DNA from: Rahnella sp. AA
GTDB taxonomy: Bacteria; Pseudomonadota; Gammaproteobacteria; Enterobacterales; Enterobacteriaceae
Direction of reading: 5' to 3'
Assembly (NCBI RefSeq): GCF_002834385.1
Contig: NZ_PITQ01000002.1
Location: 248,001-312,000, forward strand
Length of the DNA: 64,000 nucleotides
Shown: in pieces, positions 17,111 to 26,573 of the stretch
Layout: each line of letters starts with the position of its first letter
Numbering within the stretch: the first letter of the stretch is position 1
Translations under genes and position numbers: made by a program
Notes under the pieces: model-generated
Database searches by the model: none
What the model was told of the DNA's origin: nothing
What the model saw: only the letters and a program-made list of their open reading frames with translations

Positions 17111-17467
17111 TAGAAGACTCTTAATATACGGCCTTGCTCATTAATATTTCCAACCCGGAACAACCCTACGCGAAGAATATATTCCCACACTTCATTTTAC
17201 ATTTAATAATATTCCAACCGCTGTAATGAAAATTATTATCACTATGGCTACATTTCATAAACACAATCGAATAACAAATTCAGAATGAGCCCTATCGACC
17301 TTATAAATCAATGTGATAACTTGGAGGCGTGGTGGCAGTGAGATCTTTAAGACGTACGCTATCAGAACGATAGGAGTCGCTGCCCTGCAAAGCTGCAATT
17401 TATTGCTATACTGAATGCATTGATGAATGACATTAATTAGCAATTTAATTTAACGAAACAAGGAGAT
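17111..17467 (+). other. dps upstream region
   Basis: About 355 bp without a gene. It contains a Fur-like 15-mer at 17227-17241, a short hairpin (CTATC / GATAG near 17360-17375), and a TATACT hexamer at 17407-17412 that is a good -10 candidate for dps about 55 bp before its start. RBS AAGGAGATAT lies directly before the gene. Confidence 0.5.
17227..17241. promoter_or_regulatory. Fur-like site upstream of dps
   Basis: TGAAAATTATTATCA differs at one position from the 7-1-7 Fur motif TGATAAT-N-ATTATCA. It lies about 225 bp upstream of dps, rather far for direct control of the proximal promoter. Confidence 0.4.
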
Positions 17468-17977
17468 ATGAATATGGGTACCGCTAAACTGGTCAAAACG
17501 AAATCTTCTGAACTTATTTATACACGTAATGATTTAGATGAAAATGTCAAAATCAATACTATTAAGGTGCTGAACCATCTGGTGACGGAATATATTGATT
17601 TGTCACTGATCACCAAACAGGCTCACTGGAATATGCGTGGCGCAAACTTTATCGCTGTGCATGAAATGCTGGATGGGTTCCGGACCGCCATCATCGACCA
17701 TCAGGACACCATTGCAGAACGTGTTGTTCAGTTAGGCGGCGTGGCACTGGGCACCGTGCAGGTTGTTAACGATAAAACCCCACTTAAAAGCTATCCGACC
17801 AACATCCACACTGTACAGGAACACCTGAAAGCGCTGGCAGAACGTTATGCCGTTGTGGCAAACGACACCCGCAAAGCCATCAGCGAAGTGGAAGATGAAG
17901 ATACTGCGGATATTTTCACTGCGGCATCCCGCGATCTGGATAAATTCCTGTGGTTTATCGAATCTAATATCGAATAA
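17468..17977 (+). CDS. dps: DNA-binding ferritin-like protein Dps
   Basis: The 169-residue protein is a Dps-type four-helix bundle. Inter-subunit ferroxidase ligands are visible: His in KQAHWNMRG, His and Asp in VHEMLDGF, and Asp/Glu in [15 protein letters not shown]. The lysine-containing N-terminal extension (about residues 1-20) is the part that binds DNA in E. coli Dps. It oxidises and stores iron and protects DNA in starvation and oxidative stress. Position near glnHPQ and rhtA is conserved with E. coli, except for the inserted fasciclin/sigma cassette. An AAGGAGATAT site precedes the start. Confidence 0.95.
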   Translation: MNMGTAKLVKTKSSELIYTRNDLDENVKINTIKVLNHLVTEYIDLSLITKQAHWNMRGANFIAVHEMLDGFRTAIIDHQDTIAERVVQLGGVALGTVQVVNDKTPLKSYPTNIHTVQEHLKALAERYAVVANDTRKAISEVEDEDTADIFTAASRDLDKFLWFIESNIE

Positions 17978-18030
17978 TCAGGGTCCGGCACCGCATGAGT
18001 TTCTGCGGGAATCGGAGTGATTGATACGAA

Positions 18031-18061
18031 GCGGGTTGGCAATAATTGCCAGCCCGTTTTT
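18031..18061 (+). terminator. dps terminator
   Basis: Arms CGGGTTGGCAAT (18032-18043) and ATTGCCAGCCCG (18045-18056), with one central mispair, followed by TTTTTA. Confidence 0.8.
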
Positions 18062-18079
18062 ACTTTTCCGGAGGTCACT

Positions 18080-18346
18080 ATGGCAAGCGGATGGGCGCAA
18101 GATGGCGCAGTTCAGGATCAGATTGATTCGACAATCAATGACGCGGTTGACCGTGCACGTCAGTCGCTGGGACATGGCGAAAGTGACCATTTTTGCCGGG
18201 AATGTGGAGAACCGATCCCGGAAGCTCGCCGCATGGCACTGAAAGGCGTGCAATATTGCGTGAACTGCCAGACCGGGCGGGACCAAAAACAACAGGACCA
18301 CGCCGGTTATAATCGACGTGGCAGTAAAGATAGCCAGCTACGATAG
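18080..18346 (+). CDS. ybiI: DksA/TraR-type zinc-finger protein YbiI
   Basis: The 88-residue protein has a C4 zinc finger (FCRECGEPIPEARR ... GVQYCVNCQ) of the DksA/TraR family and ends NRRGSKDSQLR, as I recall for E. coli YbiI, which has the same length. The short coiled-coil region before the finger lacks the acidic tip of full DksA. The frame extends upstream, but Met at 18080 follows GGAGGTCACT and gives the conserved N-terminus MASGWA. The target, presumably RNA polymerase or none, is not established. It lies between dps and glnH. Confidence 0.9.
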   Translation: MASGWAQDGAVQDQIDSTINDAVDRARQSLGHGESDHFCRECGEPIPEARRMALKGVQYCVNCQTGRDQKQQDHAGYNRRGSKDSQLR

Positions 18347-18554
18347 AACTTATCCTTATGCATGATTGCACCACAATGGTTCATAAAAAGTCATCTCCGC
18401 AGTAAACAGGGGTTTCCCCCTCTTCACAATTGCTTCAAAATTGAGCACTCGTTTTACTCATGCGTCACTAAAGTTAGAGGTAGCTATCATTTACGTGGCG
18501 CATTTGTTAATTAATGATTGTTTAAAATACAGCATATGGTTAATGATGAAGTAA

Positions 18555-18571
18555 TGCACCATCAGTGAGCA
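18555..18571 (+). promoter_or_regulatory. NtrC-binding site 1 upstream of glnH
   Basis: TGCACC-ATCAG-TGAGCA fits TGCACC-N5-GGTGCA with a perfect left half and a weaker right half. Confidence 0.65.
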
Positions 18572-18587
18572 CTGTAATATACCGCCA

Positions 18588-18604
18588 TGCGACATTATGG
18601 TGCA
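18588..18604 (+). promoter_or_regulatory. NtrC-binding site 2 upstream of glnH
   Basis: TGCGAC-ATTAT-GGTGCA fits the NtrC consensus with a perfect right half. It lies 33 bp (about three helical turns) from site 1, favouring cooperative binding, and about 80 bp upstream of the sigma-54 box. Confidence 0.7.
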
Positions 18605-18676
18605 TAACATCATTTCGTTACCACTTAAACGGTTCAGCACGTCGATAAGCCATTGAATTTTAATATACATAAGTTT

Positions 18677-18692
18677 TGGCATGAATTTTGCA
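18677..18692 (+). promoter_or_regulatory. Sigma-54 promoter of glnH
   Basis: TGGCATG-AATT-TTGCA is an excellent -24/-12 element with GG and GC correctly spaced. Together with the NtrC sites it indicates nitrogen-limited induction, as for glnHp2 of E. coli. Confidence 0.85.
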
Positions 18693-18747
18693 TTAAAGCG
18701 CCGTAATATAAGGTCGTTCCCATAATATGTACAAAGGAAATTCACTG

Positions 18748-19491
18748 ATGAAGTCACTCTTAAAAGTTTCCCTGGCCGCGTTAACTCTGGCCTTTGCCGT
18801 TAGCTCCCACGCAGCAGAAAAAAAACTGATCGTAGCTACCGACACTGCGTTTGTACCGTTTGAATTCAAACAAGGCGACAAGTACGTCGGCTTCGACATT
18901 GACCTGTGGGACGCGGTCGCCAAAGAGATGAAAGTCTCTTATGAACTGAAACCAATGGATTTCGGTGGCATCATCCCGGCTCTGCAAACTCACAATATCG
19001 ATCTGGCACTGGCGGGGATCACCATCACCCCTGAACGTAAAAAAGCGATCGACTTCTCTGACGGCTACTACAACAGCGGTCTGATGGTGATGGTTAAGAG
19101 CAACAACGACGCCATCAAAAGTGTTAATGATCTGAAAGGTAAAGTGGTTGCAGTTAAAAGCGGCACCAGCTCCGTTGACTACATGAAAGCCAACGTACAG
19201 ACCAAAGATCTGCGCCAGTTCCCGAACATCGACAGCGCTTACATGGAACTGGGCACTGGCCGTGCTGATGCCGTAATGCACGACACGCCAAATATCCTGT
19301 ACTTCATCAAAACTGCCGGTAAAGGCCAGTTCAAAGCCGTCGGTGATTCACTGGCGGGCCAGCAATACGGTATCGCCTTCCCGCAAGGCAGCGACCTGCG
19401 TGAAAAAGCTAACGCGGCGCTGAAAACCATCAAAGAGAATGGTACTTACGCGGCAATCTACAAAAAATGGTTTGATTCTGAACCTAAATAA
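18748..19491 (+). CDS. glnH: Glutamine ABC transporter periplasmic binding protein
   Basis: The 247-residue precursor has a signal peptide ([20 protein letters not shown], cleavage near SHA-AEKK) and a class II amino-acid binding fold. [48 protein letters not shown] and [12 protein letters not shown] are nearly identical to GlnH of E. coli. It captures glutamine in the periplasm for GlnPQ. The frame extends upstream, but Met at 18748 follows AAGGAAA and begins the signal peptide. It is transcribed from a sigma-54 promoter. Confidence 0.96.
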   Translation: MKSLLKVSLAALTLAFAVSSHAAEKKLIVATDTAFVPFEFKQGDKYVGFDIDLWDAVAKEMKVSYELKPMDFGGIIPALQTHNIDLALAGITITPERKKAIDFSDGYYNSGLMVMVKSNNDAIKSVNDLKGKVVAVKSGTSSVDYMKANVQTKDLRQFPNIDSAYMELGTGRADAVMHDTPNILYFIKTAGKGQFKAVGDSLAGQQYGIAFPQGSDLREKANAALKTIKENGTYAAIYKKWFDSEPK

Positions 19492-19557
19492 GTCGTTGTT
19501 TATTTAAGTCGTTCCTTTTTCAGAAATATTCTTTAAAGAAATCTGACTTGATAAGAA

Positions 19558-19587
19558 GCGCCTGCCGGACGATGTCCAGACAGGCGC
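19558..19587 (+). other. Stem-loop between glnH and glnP
   Basis: Outer arms GCGCCTG (19558-19564) and CAGGCGC (19581-19587), inner arms GGAC and GTCC. It ends about 28 nt before glnP. Such intercistronic hairpins typically stabilise the upstream binding-protein mRNA and reduce read-through, giving excess GlnH over the permease. Confidence 0.65.
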
Positions 19588-19615
19588 AGTTTGTTGTTTT
19601 ACCAGGAGATAATGC

Positions 19616-20275
19616 ATGCAGTTTGACTGGAGCGTAATTTGGCCCGCTCTGCCTATCCTGCTCGAAGGTGCCAAGATGACATTGTGGATTTCGGTCCTCG
19701 GTCTGGTTGGTGGTCTGATTATTGGTGTGGTTGCGGGTTTTGCCCGCGCGTTCGGTGGCTGGTTTAGCAGCAACATCGCACTGGTATTTATCGAGCTCAT
19801 TCGCGGTACGCCTATTGTCGTACAGGTAATGTTTATTTACTTCGCACTGCCGATGATGGTGCAGGATCTGCGTATCGATCCCTTCAGCGCGGCGGTGGTA
19901 ACGATCATGATCAACTCGGGTGCTTATATCGCTGAAATTACGCGTGGCGCCGTGTTGTCCATCCATAATGGTTTCCGTGAAGCCGGTCTGGCGCTGGGGC
20001 TGTCGCGCCGTGCAACCCTGCGTTATATCATCATGCCGCTGGCGTTGCGCCGCATGCTGCCACCGCTTGGTAACCAGTGGATTGTGAGTATCAAAGATAC
20101 CTCGCTGTTTATCGTCATCGGTGTGGCTGAGCTGACCCGTCAGGGCCAGGAAATCATCGCCGGCAACTTCCGCGCTATGGAAATCTGGAGTGCGGTTGCT
20201 GTTATCTATCTGATCATCACGCTGGCTCTGAGCTTTGTTCTGCGCCGCTTAGAACGCAAACTGAAAATTATATGA
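19616..20275 (+). CDS. glnP: Glutamine ABC transporter permease
   Basis: The 219-residue inner-membrane protein has five predicted helices and the permease EAA loop ([33 protein letters not shown]), which contacts GlnQ. It forms the homodimeric channel of the glutamine importer. It overlaps glnQ by 4 nt (ATGA) and lies 124 nt after glnH. Confidence 0.95.
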   Translation: MQFDWSVIWPALPILLEGAKMTLWISVLGLVGGLIIGVVAGFARAFGGWFSSNIALVFIELIRGTPIVVQVMFIYFALPMMVQDLRIDPFSAAVVTIMINSGAYIAEITRGAVLSIHNGFREAGLALGLSRRATLRYIIMPLALRRMLPPLGNQWIVSIKDTSLFIVIGVAELTRQGQEIIAGNFRAMEIWSAVAVIYLIITLALSFVLRRLERKLKII

Positions 20276-20994
20276 TTGAATTCAAGAACGTCTCAAAACA
20301 CTTTGGTAAAACCCAGGTGCTCCACGACATCAGTCTGAACATTTCTCAGGGTGAAGTTGTGGTCATTATCGGGCCGTCAGGCTCAGGTAAATCCACTTTG
20401 CTGCGTTGCATCAACAAGCTGGAAGAAATCACCTCTGGCGATCTGATTGTTGATGGTCTGAAAGTGAATGACCCGAAAGTCGATGAACGTCTGATCCGCC
20501 AGGAAGCCGGTATGGTGTTCCAGCAGTTCTATCTGTTCCCGCACATGACAGCGTTGGAAAATGTGGCTTTCGGCCCGATCCGCGTTCGCGGTGCGTCGAA
20601 GGAAGAAGCCAACAAACTGGCGAAAGAATTGCTGGCGAAAGTCGGCCTTTCTGAACGTGCCAACCACTACCCTTCGGAACTTTCCGGCGGTCAGCAGCAA
20701 CGCGTAGCCATCGCCCGTGCGCTGGCGGTGAAACCTAAGCTGATGCTGTTTGATGAGCCAACTTCCGCGCTGGATCCGGAATTACGTCATGAAGTATTGA
20801 CGGTGATGAAGCAGCTGGCAGAAGAAGGGATGACGATGGTCATCGTAACCCATGAAGTGGGCTTCGCTGAGAAAGTGGCATCACGGCTAATCTTCATCGA
20901 CAAAGGCCGTATCGCAGAAGACGGCAAACCGGCGGATCTGGTCAATAATCCACCGAGTGAGCGTCTGCGGGAATTCCTGCAACACGTTTCTTAA
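20272..20994 (+). CDS. glnQ: Glutamine ABC transporter ATPase
   Basis: The 240-residue ATPase has Walker [10 protein letters not shown] (residues 34-42), the Q-loop ([12 protein letters not shown]), signature LSGGQQQR, Walker [15 protein letters not shown] and switch His in VTHEVGFA. It energises uptake through GlnP. It ends the glnHPQ operon. Confidence 0.96.
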   Translation: MIEFKNVSKHFGKTQVLHDISLNISQGEVVVIIGPSGSGKSTLLRCINKLEEITSGDLIVDGLKVNDPKVDERLIRQEAGMVFQQFYLFPHMTALENVAFGPIRVRGASKEEANKLAKELLAKVGLSERANHYPSELSGGQQQRVAIARALAVKPKLMLFDEPTSALDPELRHEVLTVMKQLAEEGMTMVIVTHEVGFAEKVASRLIFIDKGRIAEDGKPADLVNNPPSERLREFLQHVS

Positions 20995-21065
20995 TTTGCA
21001 GAGGGCCGCTGCAAAATGGCGACTTTTAATGGCATCACGCCCTTAAAAGTCGCTTATAACAGCGG
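20995..21065 (+). repeat. Post-glnQ hairpin carrying the palindromic-element end motif
   Basis: The first 20 bases, TTTGCAGAGGGCCGCTGCAA (20995-21014), match the outermost 20 bp of the large nfo-fruA palindrome at 19 positions. They are followed by a stem GCGACTTTTAA (21019-21029) / TTAAAAGTCGC (21043-21053), with CCGCTG (21006-21011) / CAGCGG (21060-21065) able to extend it. It probably ends the glnHPQ transcript, although there is no U-run. Confidence 0.6.
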
Positions 21066-21072
21066 TTCTCAG

Positions 21073-22383
21073 TTAATGTCTCGTTTGCCCGTGTCCCCCG
21101 GCAATCACTGAAAACTCCGCCATCATCCGGACCAGATCCTGCATTCCCAGGTTGACCTGATTAATCACATCCCCCGCATTACGGCTCAGTGTAACCCCGC
21201 CACCCGCGCGGTTGACACAGTTGCCCATACCATCAATCGCAGCCATAACGCCGTCACGGATACTTTGTGTCAGCTGATCAATCTCTACGGCAGCTTTACG
21301 GGACTGATCGGCCAGCGAACGGACTTCACCTGCAACCACCGCAAACCCCCTTCCCTGTTCACCGGCATGCGCGGCTTCGATAGTGGCGTTGATCGCCAGT
21401 AAATTAGTCTGCGACGATATACGCCGGATGGTATCCACCATTTCGCCGATGCGTTCAGAAGTCTGACCAAGCTGGCCGATAATGTCAGAGGTCCGCCGTG
21501 CCAGCGCTTCCACCTCCTGCATATCTTCGACCGCTCTCTGAACAATAGTGACGCCTTCCGCAGCAGTTTTATCGGTCGTGAGGGAAAGCTCATGCACATG
21601 CGTCATCATACTTTCCTGCTGGCGCTGCTGAGCCATCTGGCTGGTGATGTCCTGGGCTATTTTGACAATTTTGACCACTTTGCCATCGTCATCAAGCACC
21701 GGGTTATAGCTCGCCTCCAGCCAGATAACCTCCCCCCTGCCATTCATGCGTTCAAAACGCCCCAGAATAAATTCACCATTGCGCAGGCGCTGCCAGTGAT
21801 TACGGTAGTCATGAGAATCACGATATTGAGGCGTACAGAACATCGCGTGAGCGTGGCCTTTAATTTGTTGCAGGGAATAACCCATGACTTTCAGGAAGTT
21901 ATTGTTCGCAGAAATCACATGACCTTCGGGGGTGAAGGTAATCAGTGCCATAGAACGGTCGAGAGCCTGAAAAATACCCTGGTGTTCGTGCGATTCGTTA
22001 ATTCTTTCGGAGACATCACTGGCAATTTTAATTATTTCAGTGACTTTGCCCAATTTATTTTTTACAGGAATATAAGTTGCTTCCAGCCAGATTAAGTTTC
22101 CTCCTTTCTGTACACGCTTAATATTTCCGCTAACGGACTTTCCCTGGCGTAAACCTTCCCAGTGCAGACGATACGCATCGCTGGCGACAAACTCCGGGGT
22201 ACAAAAAATCCGGTGAGGCTGGCCGATAACCTCATCCCTGCTGTAACCCATACTATTAAGAAACAGATCATTGACCTCAAGCACCACACCTTCAGGCGTG
22301 AAGGCAATCATCGGAACCGTTTGCTGAATAGCAGCGAATTTATCACGCCATGCTGTACTAAATTGATGAGAAAATAATTGCAT
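21073..22383 (-). CDS. Soluble PAS-PAS methyl-accepting chemotaxis-type protein (BdlA-like)
   Basis: The protein (436 residues from Met at 22383) has two tandem PAS domains (about residues 20-130 and 140-255), each with the PAS/PAC pattern WLEATYIPV / WLEASYNPV, then an MCP signalling hairpin ([42 protein letters not shown]). No membrane segment or CheR-tether pentapeptide is seen. The domain order and size are those of BdlA, the Pseudomonas biofilm-dispersion regulator. It could sense redox or a small ligand. I prefer the ATG at 22383 over a TTG 48 bp upstream. The methylation half of the signalling domain looks short. Confidence 0.83.
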   Translation of the reverse strand: MQLFSHQFSTAWRDKFAAIQQTVPMIAFTPEGVVLEVNDLFLNSMGYSRDEVIGQPHRIFCTPEFVASDAYRLHWEGLRQGKSVSGNIKRVQKGGNLIWLEATYIPVKNKLGKVTEIIKIASDVSERINESHEHQGIFQALDRSMALITFTPEGHVISANNNFLKVMGYSLQQIKGHAHAMFCTPQYRDSHDYRNHWQRLRNGEFILGRFERMNGRGEVIWLEASYNPVLDDDGKVVKIVKIAQDITSQMAQQRQQESMMTHVHELSLTTDKTAAEGVTIVQRAVEDMQEVEALARRTSDIIGQLGQTSERIGEMVDTIRRISSQTNLLAINATIEAAHAGEQGRGFAVVAGEVRSLADQSRKAAVEIDQLTQSIRDGVMAAIDGMGNCVNRAGGGVTLSRNAGDVINQVNLGMQDLVRMMAEFSVIAGGHGQTRH

Positions 22384-22726
22384 AGGACAAGCACCCTGTG
22401 GCTGATAACGTGAATTAATGCGCGATCGCAATTAATTTAAAAAACAAACACGTGCTAATTTCCGCGGGTCATTAGTCACATTACTAATAATCCGCGAGTA
22501 TTAGTCTGGCCCCTGGGTGGGATTCAGGCAGGTACGAACATAGTCAAACATCATGCGATGAAAAATAAAATCACCAGCAAAATCATTACTCTGATAATTA
22601 ATCAACTTTCTTATAGTAAATTAAGCATAATTTAATCCACTAAAAAAGAAAGAGGATGTCGGACTATTTTTTCCAGCCGCAACACCATCAGCTGAAGCGG
22701 CTGGAATAAAGCAATTTACATCGTAA
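22384..22726. other. Intergenic region, PAS-MCP gene / rlmF
   Basis: About 340 bp, AT-rich. The only clear structure is an inverted repeat CCAGCCGC / GCGGCTGG (about 22673-22708) after rlmF, without a proper U-run. The rest is probably the promoter of the PAS-MCP gene. Confidence 0.45.
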
Positions 22727-23695
22727 TCAGACTGACCAACGTTTGATAGCCCAACTTTTTTGCTGCGATGGCGTCAGGAATGTCCAGGCGACGAAGCGGC
22801 TGATTTTATTGCCCTGCGTCATTTCAATGGTGCGGATATCCGTTACACCCTCTTCGTTGAGCGCGTCATACAGTAGCGGAAGTGTTGTTTTTTTAGACAC
22901 CAGCACGGTGTACCAGAAACAGTTCTGTGCTTTGCCTGCGCTCTCTTGTGCCATGCGAACCACAAATGCCTCTTCGCCCCCTTCACACCACAGTTCGTTG
23001 TGCTGCCCCCCAAAGTTCAGCTCTGCCGGGCCTGCACGGCGATCCAACCCCAAATTCTGACGTTTACGCTGGCTGCCTGATGCGGCATCGGCAGCAGACG
23101 CATGGAATGGTGGATTACACAGCACCGCATCATAGCGCTCGTCATGGCGGATAATGGTATCCAGGATGCGCTGCGGTTTTGCCTGCAAGCGGAAACGCAC
23201 CTGATTCGTCAGTTGCGGATTGGTCGCGACAATTTTCTTGGCCGCCGCCATAGAAACCGGATCAATTTCACTGGCGGTAAAGCGCCAGCCATATTCGCGC
23301 AACCCGATAATCGGATAAATACAGTTGGCGCCCACGCCAATGTCCAGCACAGAAATATCTTTGCCTTGCGGGATAGTGCCGTTATTGCTGCTCGCCAGTA
23401 AATCAGCCAGATGATGAACATAATCAGCGCGTCCGGGGATCGGCGGGCAAAGATAATCTGCAGGAATATCCCAGTTTTCTATCTGATAACAGTCACGCAG
23501 TAAGGCACGGTTCAGGGCTTTAACCGCCTGTGGATTGGCGAAATCAACGGACAAATCGCCCCATTTATTTTCACTGACAAACGGAGCCAGTTCCGGGCTG
23601 CTGGCAATCAGGGCCGGGAAATCATAGCGGCTGCGATGGCGATTTCGCGGGTGAAGACCGCTTTTTTCCTGAGGGAAGACTTTCTTTTTTTCCAC
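22727..23695 (-). CDS. rlmF: 23S rRNA (adenine(1618)-N6)-methyltransferase RlmF
   Basis: The 322-residue methyltransferase has the SAM motif LDIGVGANCIYPIIG and the catalytic NPPF (CNPPFHASAADA) of N6-adenine methyltransferases. HPRNRHRSRYDF, SVDFANPQAVKALN, PPIPGRADYVHHLADLL and ELWCEGGE are as in E. coli RlmF (YbiN). It modifies A1618 of 23S rRNA. The start is GTG at 23695; no better ATG is available upstream in frame, and the N-terminus is lysine-rich and variable in this family. Confidence 0.93.
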   Translation of the reverse strand: MEKKKVFPQEKSGLHPRNRHRSRYDFPALIASSPELAPFVSENKWGDLSVDFANPQAVKALNRALLRDCYQIENWDIPADYLCPPIPGRADYVHHLADLLASSNNGTIPQGKDISVLDIGVGANCIYPIIGLREYGWRFTASEIDPVSMAAAKKIVATNPQLTNQVRFRLQAKPQRILDTIIRHDERYDAVLCNPPFHASAADAASGSQRKRQNLGLDRRAGPAELNFGGQHNELWCEGGEEAFVVRMAQESAGKAQNCFWYTVLVSKKTTLPLLYDALNEEGVTDIRTIEMTQGNKISRFVAWTFLTPSQQKSWAIKRWSV

Positions 23696-23892
23696 CTGAT
23701 TAACTCTCCGAAAGGTGTGCGCGACGCATACAACATGCGATGGGGCGTTTGATATTCATCAATGGCGCACAAGATACCACAAAGCTGCGCCGCCTGCCGG
23801 GTGCATCCGGGCACATAAAAACGCTCAAGGCACGCTGAGATCGGGTAATGTACAAATCATAACCTTAATGAATTATATATCTGAGGAAAATC

Positions 23893-24525
23893 ATGAACGT
23901 TGATGATCGTTATTACTATGAACCCGCAAAGGGCCATGGCCTGCCGCATGACCCTTTGAATGCCATTGTTGGACCACGTCCGATCGGTTGGATTTCCTCA
24001 CGCAGCGCCGCCGGGCAGCGCAATCTCGCGCCCTACAGTTTCTTCAACTGTTTTAATTACCGGCCACCGGTCATTGGTTTTGCCAGCAGCGGCTGGAAAG
24101 ACAGCGTAGCGAATATCGTCGAAACCGGTGAATTTGTCTGGAACCTGACCACGCGATCGCTGGCGGTCAAAATGAATGAAAGTTCAGCCACGCTGGCACG
24201 CGGCGAAGACGAGTTTGCGTTTGCTGGCCTGACGCCTCAGCCGGGCAAAATTGTGGCGGTAGATCGCGTGCTGGAAAGCCCGGTAAACTTTGAATGTAAG
24301 CTGACGCAGTGCATCCAGCTGGAAACCGCCGCTGGCGGCAAAATTGATACCTGGCTGGTGCTCGGTGAAGTTGTAGCTGTGCATATCGCGCCACATCTGC
24401 TTGCCGACGGTATTTATCAGACCGCGCTGGCGGAACCAGTCCTGCGCGCCGGTGGCCCTTCTGCTTACTACGGTATTTCTGAAGATTTGCGTTTCGACCT
24501 CACGCGCCCCGACGCACGTAAATAA
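23893..24525 (+). CDS. Flavin reductase-family (FMN-binding split-barrel) protein
   Basis: The 210-residue protein is of the DIM6/NTAB flavin reductase group: VGPRPIGWISSRSAAGQRNLAPYSFFNCFNYRPPVIGFAS is the FMN-binding core, and FECKLTQCIQL and LVLGEVVAVHI the distal strands. It would bind FMN and use NAD(P)H or pass electrons to another enzyme. No oxygenase partner is adjacent, so the substrate is unknown. It is a single-gene unit with RBS GAGGAAA, divergent from rlmF. Confidence 0.82.
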   Translation: MNVDDRYYYEPAKGHGLPHDPLNAIVGPRPIGWISSRSAAGQRNLAPYSFFNCFNYRPPVIGFASSGWKDSVANIVETGEFVWNLTTRSLAVKMNESSATLARGEDEFAFAGLTPQPGKIVAVDRVLESPVNFECKLTQCIQLETAAGGKIDTWLVLGEVVAVHIAPHLLADGIYQTALAEPVLRAGGPSAYYGISEDLRFDLTRPDARK

Positions 24526-24542
24526 CTGCTGATTAAAGCTAT

Positions 24543-24586
24543 AAAAAAAACCGCCACCGGTTCAGCACCGGATGGCGGTTTTTTTA
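24543..24586. terminator. Bidirectional terminator, flavin reductase / M3 peptidase
   Basis: Arms CCGCCA-CCGG (24551-24560) and CCGG-TGGCGG (24568-24578), with A-run before and seven T after. It serves both convergent genes. Confidence 0.9.
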
Positions 24587-24599
24587 CGTTAGAGCGGGA

Positions 24600-26462
24600 T
24601 TATTTCGAACCGTAATTCTGATCCACAAAATCCGCGAAATCCTGGCACATCGCGTCATCACCGTCGGCGCTGTCCGCCAGAACCCGCTTTCCATCTACAA
24701 CACGGATGTGAACGTTGAGATCAAAATCCGCTTCTGGCTGTTCACGGGCAGCAGCCTCCTCAATCGTGCGCTGCGCATCTTCCCACGCGGCGTCTACCGT
24801 CTGATTACACGCCTGTGCCAGATAAGCCGGATTAAAACCTTCGCCGGTCAGGCTGCGCAGGGTGTCATCGTGGGTAACGCTGTTTCCCGGTGTCCAGTAA
24901 TGTTTCGCCAGATCAGGGCCAATGGCCGGATTATCGGTAAGATAACCGTCCCGTTTGAGGAAGAACGCACGTGTTTGCTCGACTGCCATCATTGCCAGCA
25001 GATATCCCTGATAAGAGCAGGCAGATTCCATGGACAGAAGATGCGGGATTGCCAGCGTCGGACGCGGGCTACCGGTGACACCCAGAATATGGGTTTCAAC
25101 ATCACGCGCCAGCGCAATCATGGCTTCCGGCGTGCGCTTCTCATCCGGCCACTGGTACAGTTGCCATTCGAAATACGGGACCAGAAGAATGTGGCGCTCA
25201 TTGAAAGAACGCATCGGCTGGCGGGCTTCAATACTGGCGTGGATCAGTGCATCCGGTACCGGTTCACCAGCCGTGTTTTTCGCATAACGTTTCAGCCAGT
25301 CGGCATCTTCCAGCAGGCTGTCGCAGAACATCGACTGCGTTTCAGCATATGCCATGGACGTTGGCGGGAATTCCTGTGAAAAACACGGTGCATTCTGGCG
25401 GATGTTGGCGAAATGCGCCGCGTGGCCGCCTTCGTGGAACAGCGTATTCAGGCCGCTGGCGCCGCTGCCGATTTGATCCGGTTTTGCCAGACTGGTGAAG
25501 TTGATCACCGCAGGGACCCATTTGCCGTTGTCATAAAACGGCGGCACCGGCCCGTGCATAAAGCCATTCTCGTATTTACCTTCGCGCACCAGCAAATCCA
25601 GCTGCATGTCTGCGCCATTAAAGCCAATGTTCAGCCGCTTAAAGCTGTCAATCCACCGACGCAGGGAATCGGCAAACGGGAAATAAGGATCAAGCTGGCG
25701 GGTGACGTCACCGGCGCTGGCAAAACGGATATTCCACGGTAACAGTGCAGCATCGCCTTCGCGAGCCACCAGCTCGTTCAGGCTGCGGGTGTTGCTTTCG
25801 CGGGTCTGCTCTTCGAAACGGTCAAGAATGGCGAACAATTGTTCCGGCGTCATCCGCTCGGTCTTATTCACTTTATAGTCAAAATAGTTGCGATAACCGA
25901 GCTGGCGGGCAAAGCGGTTGCGCAGGCCAATCAGCTCCGGCAAGCCGTTATAAAGCAGCCACTCTTCCAGTTCACGTAACGCGTTTTGCGAACTGCGGCG
26001 ATAGGCTTCATTTTCGTTGTTCGCCTGATTAGTCAACAGTTCGCCGAGGGAAGCATTCACGCGCTCTCCTTTGCTGTTGATATGTGTCATGCGGTATTGC
26101 TTGCGTTTACCAAACAGCGAAGATTCAGCCTGAATAATTTCATCGAGCAGCACCTGTGCTTTCGGATCTTCAATAACGTTGCAATCAAAGAAACTCAGCC
26201 AGCCGCGCAGGCCGTGAAGCAAAGCGTCACGCTCTTCGCTGGCATGTTCTTTTTCAAGGCTGGCGATCTGATCGCGTAATTGCGCAGGGCGGGAAGGTTC
26301 GGCAATAAAACGTTTGTAAGCGGTTTCGGCAGCGGAGAAAGCTCCGGAGACGTTTTCATCACCGGTGCCCATATAGTTTTGCCAGAACAAATTTTCTTTG
26401 TCCTGATGCACTTTGAGGTAGTCGCGATTGAGAGCGTTAAAATATTCCTGAGCCTGTTCCAT
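24600..26462 (-). CDS. M3-family zinc metallopeptidase (oligoendopeptidase F-like)
   Basis: The 620-residue protein has the zinc motif HEGGH (His343, Glu344, His347) and the third ligand Glu374 in YAETQSMF. HILLVPYFEWQLYQWPDEKR and MESACSYQGYLLAMMAVEQTR lie in the M3 C-terminal part. No signal peptide is present, so it is cytoplasmic. It probably degrades oligopeptides. It is distinct from the E. coli M3 enzymes PrlC and Dcp, in which the motif is HEFGH. A single gene with a terminator at its end. Confidence 0.87.
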   Translation of the reverse strand: MEQAQEYFNALNRDYLKVHQDKENLFWQNYMGTGDENVSGAFSAAETAYKRFIAEPSRPAQLRDQIASLEKEHASEERDALLHGLRGWLSFFDCNVIEDPKAQVLLDEIIQAESSLFGKRKQYRMTHINSKGERVNASLGELLTNQANNENEAYRRSSQNALRELEEWLLYNGLPELIGLRNRFARQLGYRNYFDYKVNKTERMTPEQLFAILDRFEEQTRESNTRSLNELVAREGDAALLPWNIRFASAGDVTRQLDPYFPFADSLRRWIDSFKRLNIGFNGADMQLDLLVREGKYENGFMHGPVPPFYDNGKWVPAVINFTSLAKPDQIGSGASGLNTLFHEGGHAAHFANIRQNAPCFSQEFPPTSMAYAETQSMFCDSLLEDADWLKRYAKNTAGEPVPDALIHASIEARQPMRSFNERHILLVPYFEWQLYQWPDEKRTPEAMIALARDVETHILGVTGSPRPTLAIPHLLSMESACSYQGYLLAMMAVEQTRAFFLKRDGYLTDNPAIGPDLAKHYWTPGNSVTHDDTLRSLTGEGFNPAYLAQACNQTVDAAWEDAQRTIEEAAAREQPEADFDLNVHIRVVDGKRVLADSADGDDAMCQDFADFVDQNYGSK

Positions 26463-26573
26463 GTAATCTTCTCTGCTGAATGTTAAAGAGATTTTACATT
26501 GAGTGTATGTTCAGACAGCGGTTCTGTCGATATGGCAAAACCGCTGAATGCGGGCAGGCAACAGAATTTGAGA

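Larger units (their letters stand above)
18347..18747 (+). other. glnH regulatory region
   Basis: About 400 bp. The left part is unremarkable and AT-rich. The right 200 bp hold two NtrC-type sites and a near-consensus sigma-54 promoter, annotated separately. Confidence 0.7.

Noticed and set aside
18491-18757. 88-codon frame on the minus strand upstream of glnH
   Set aside because: It covers the NtrC and sigma-54 sites and the glnH start; no ribosome-binding site or known domain.
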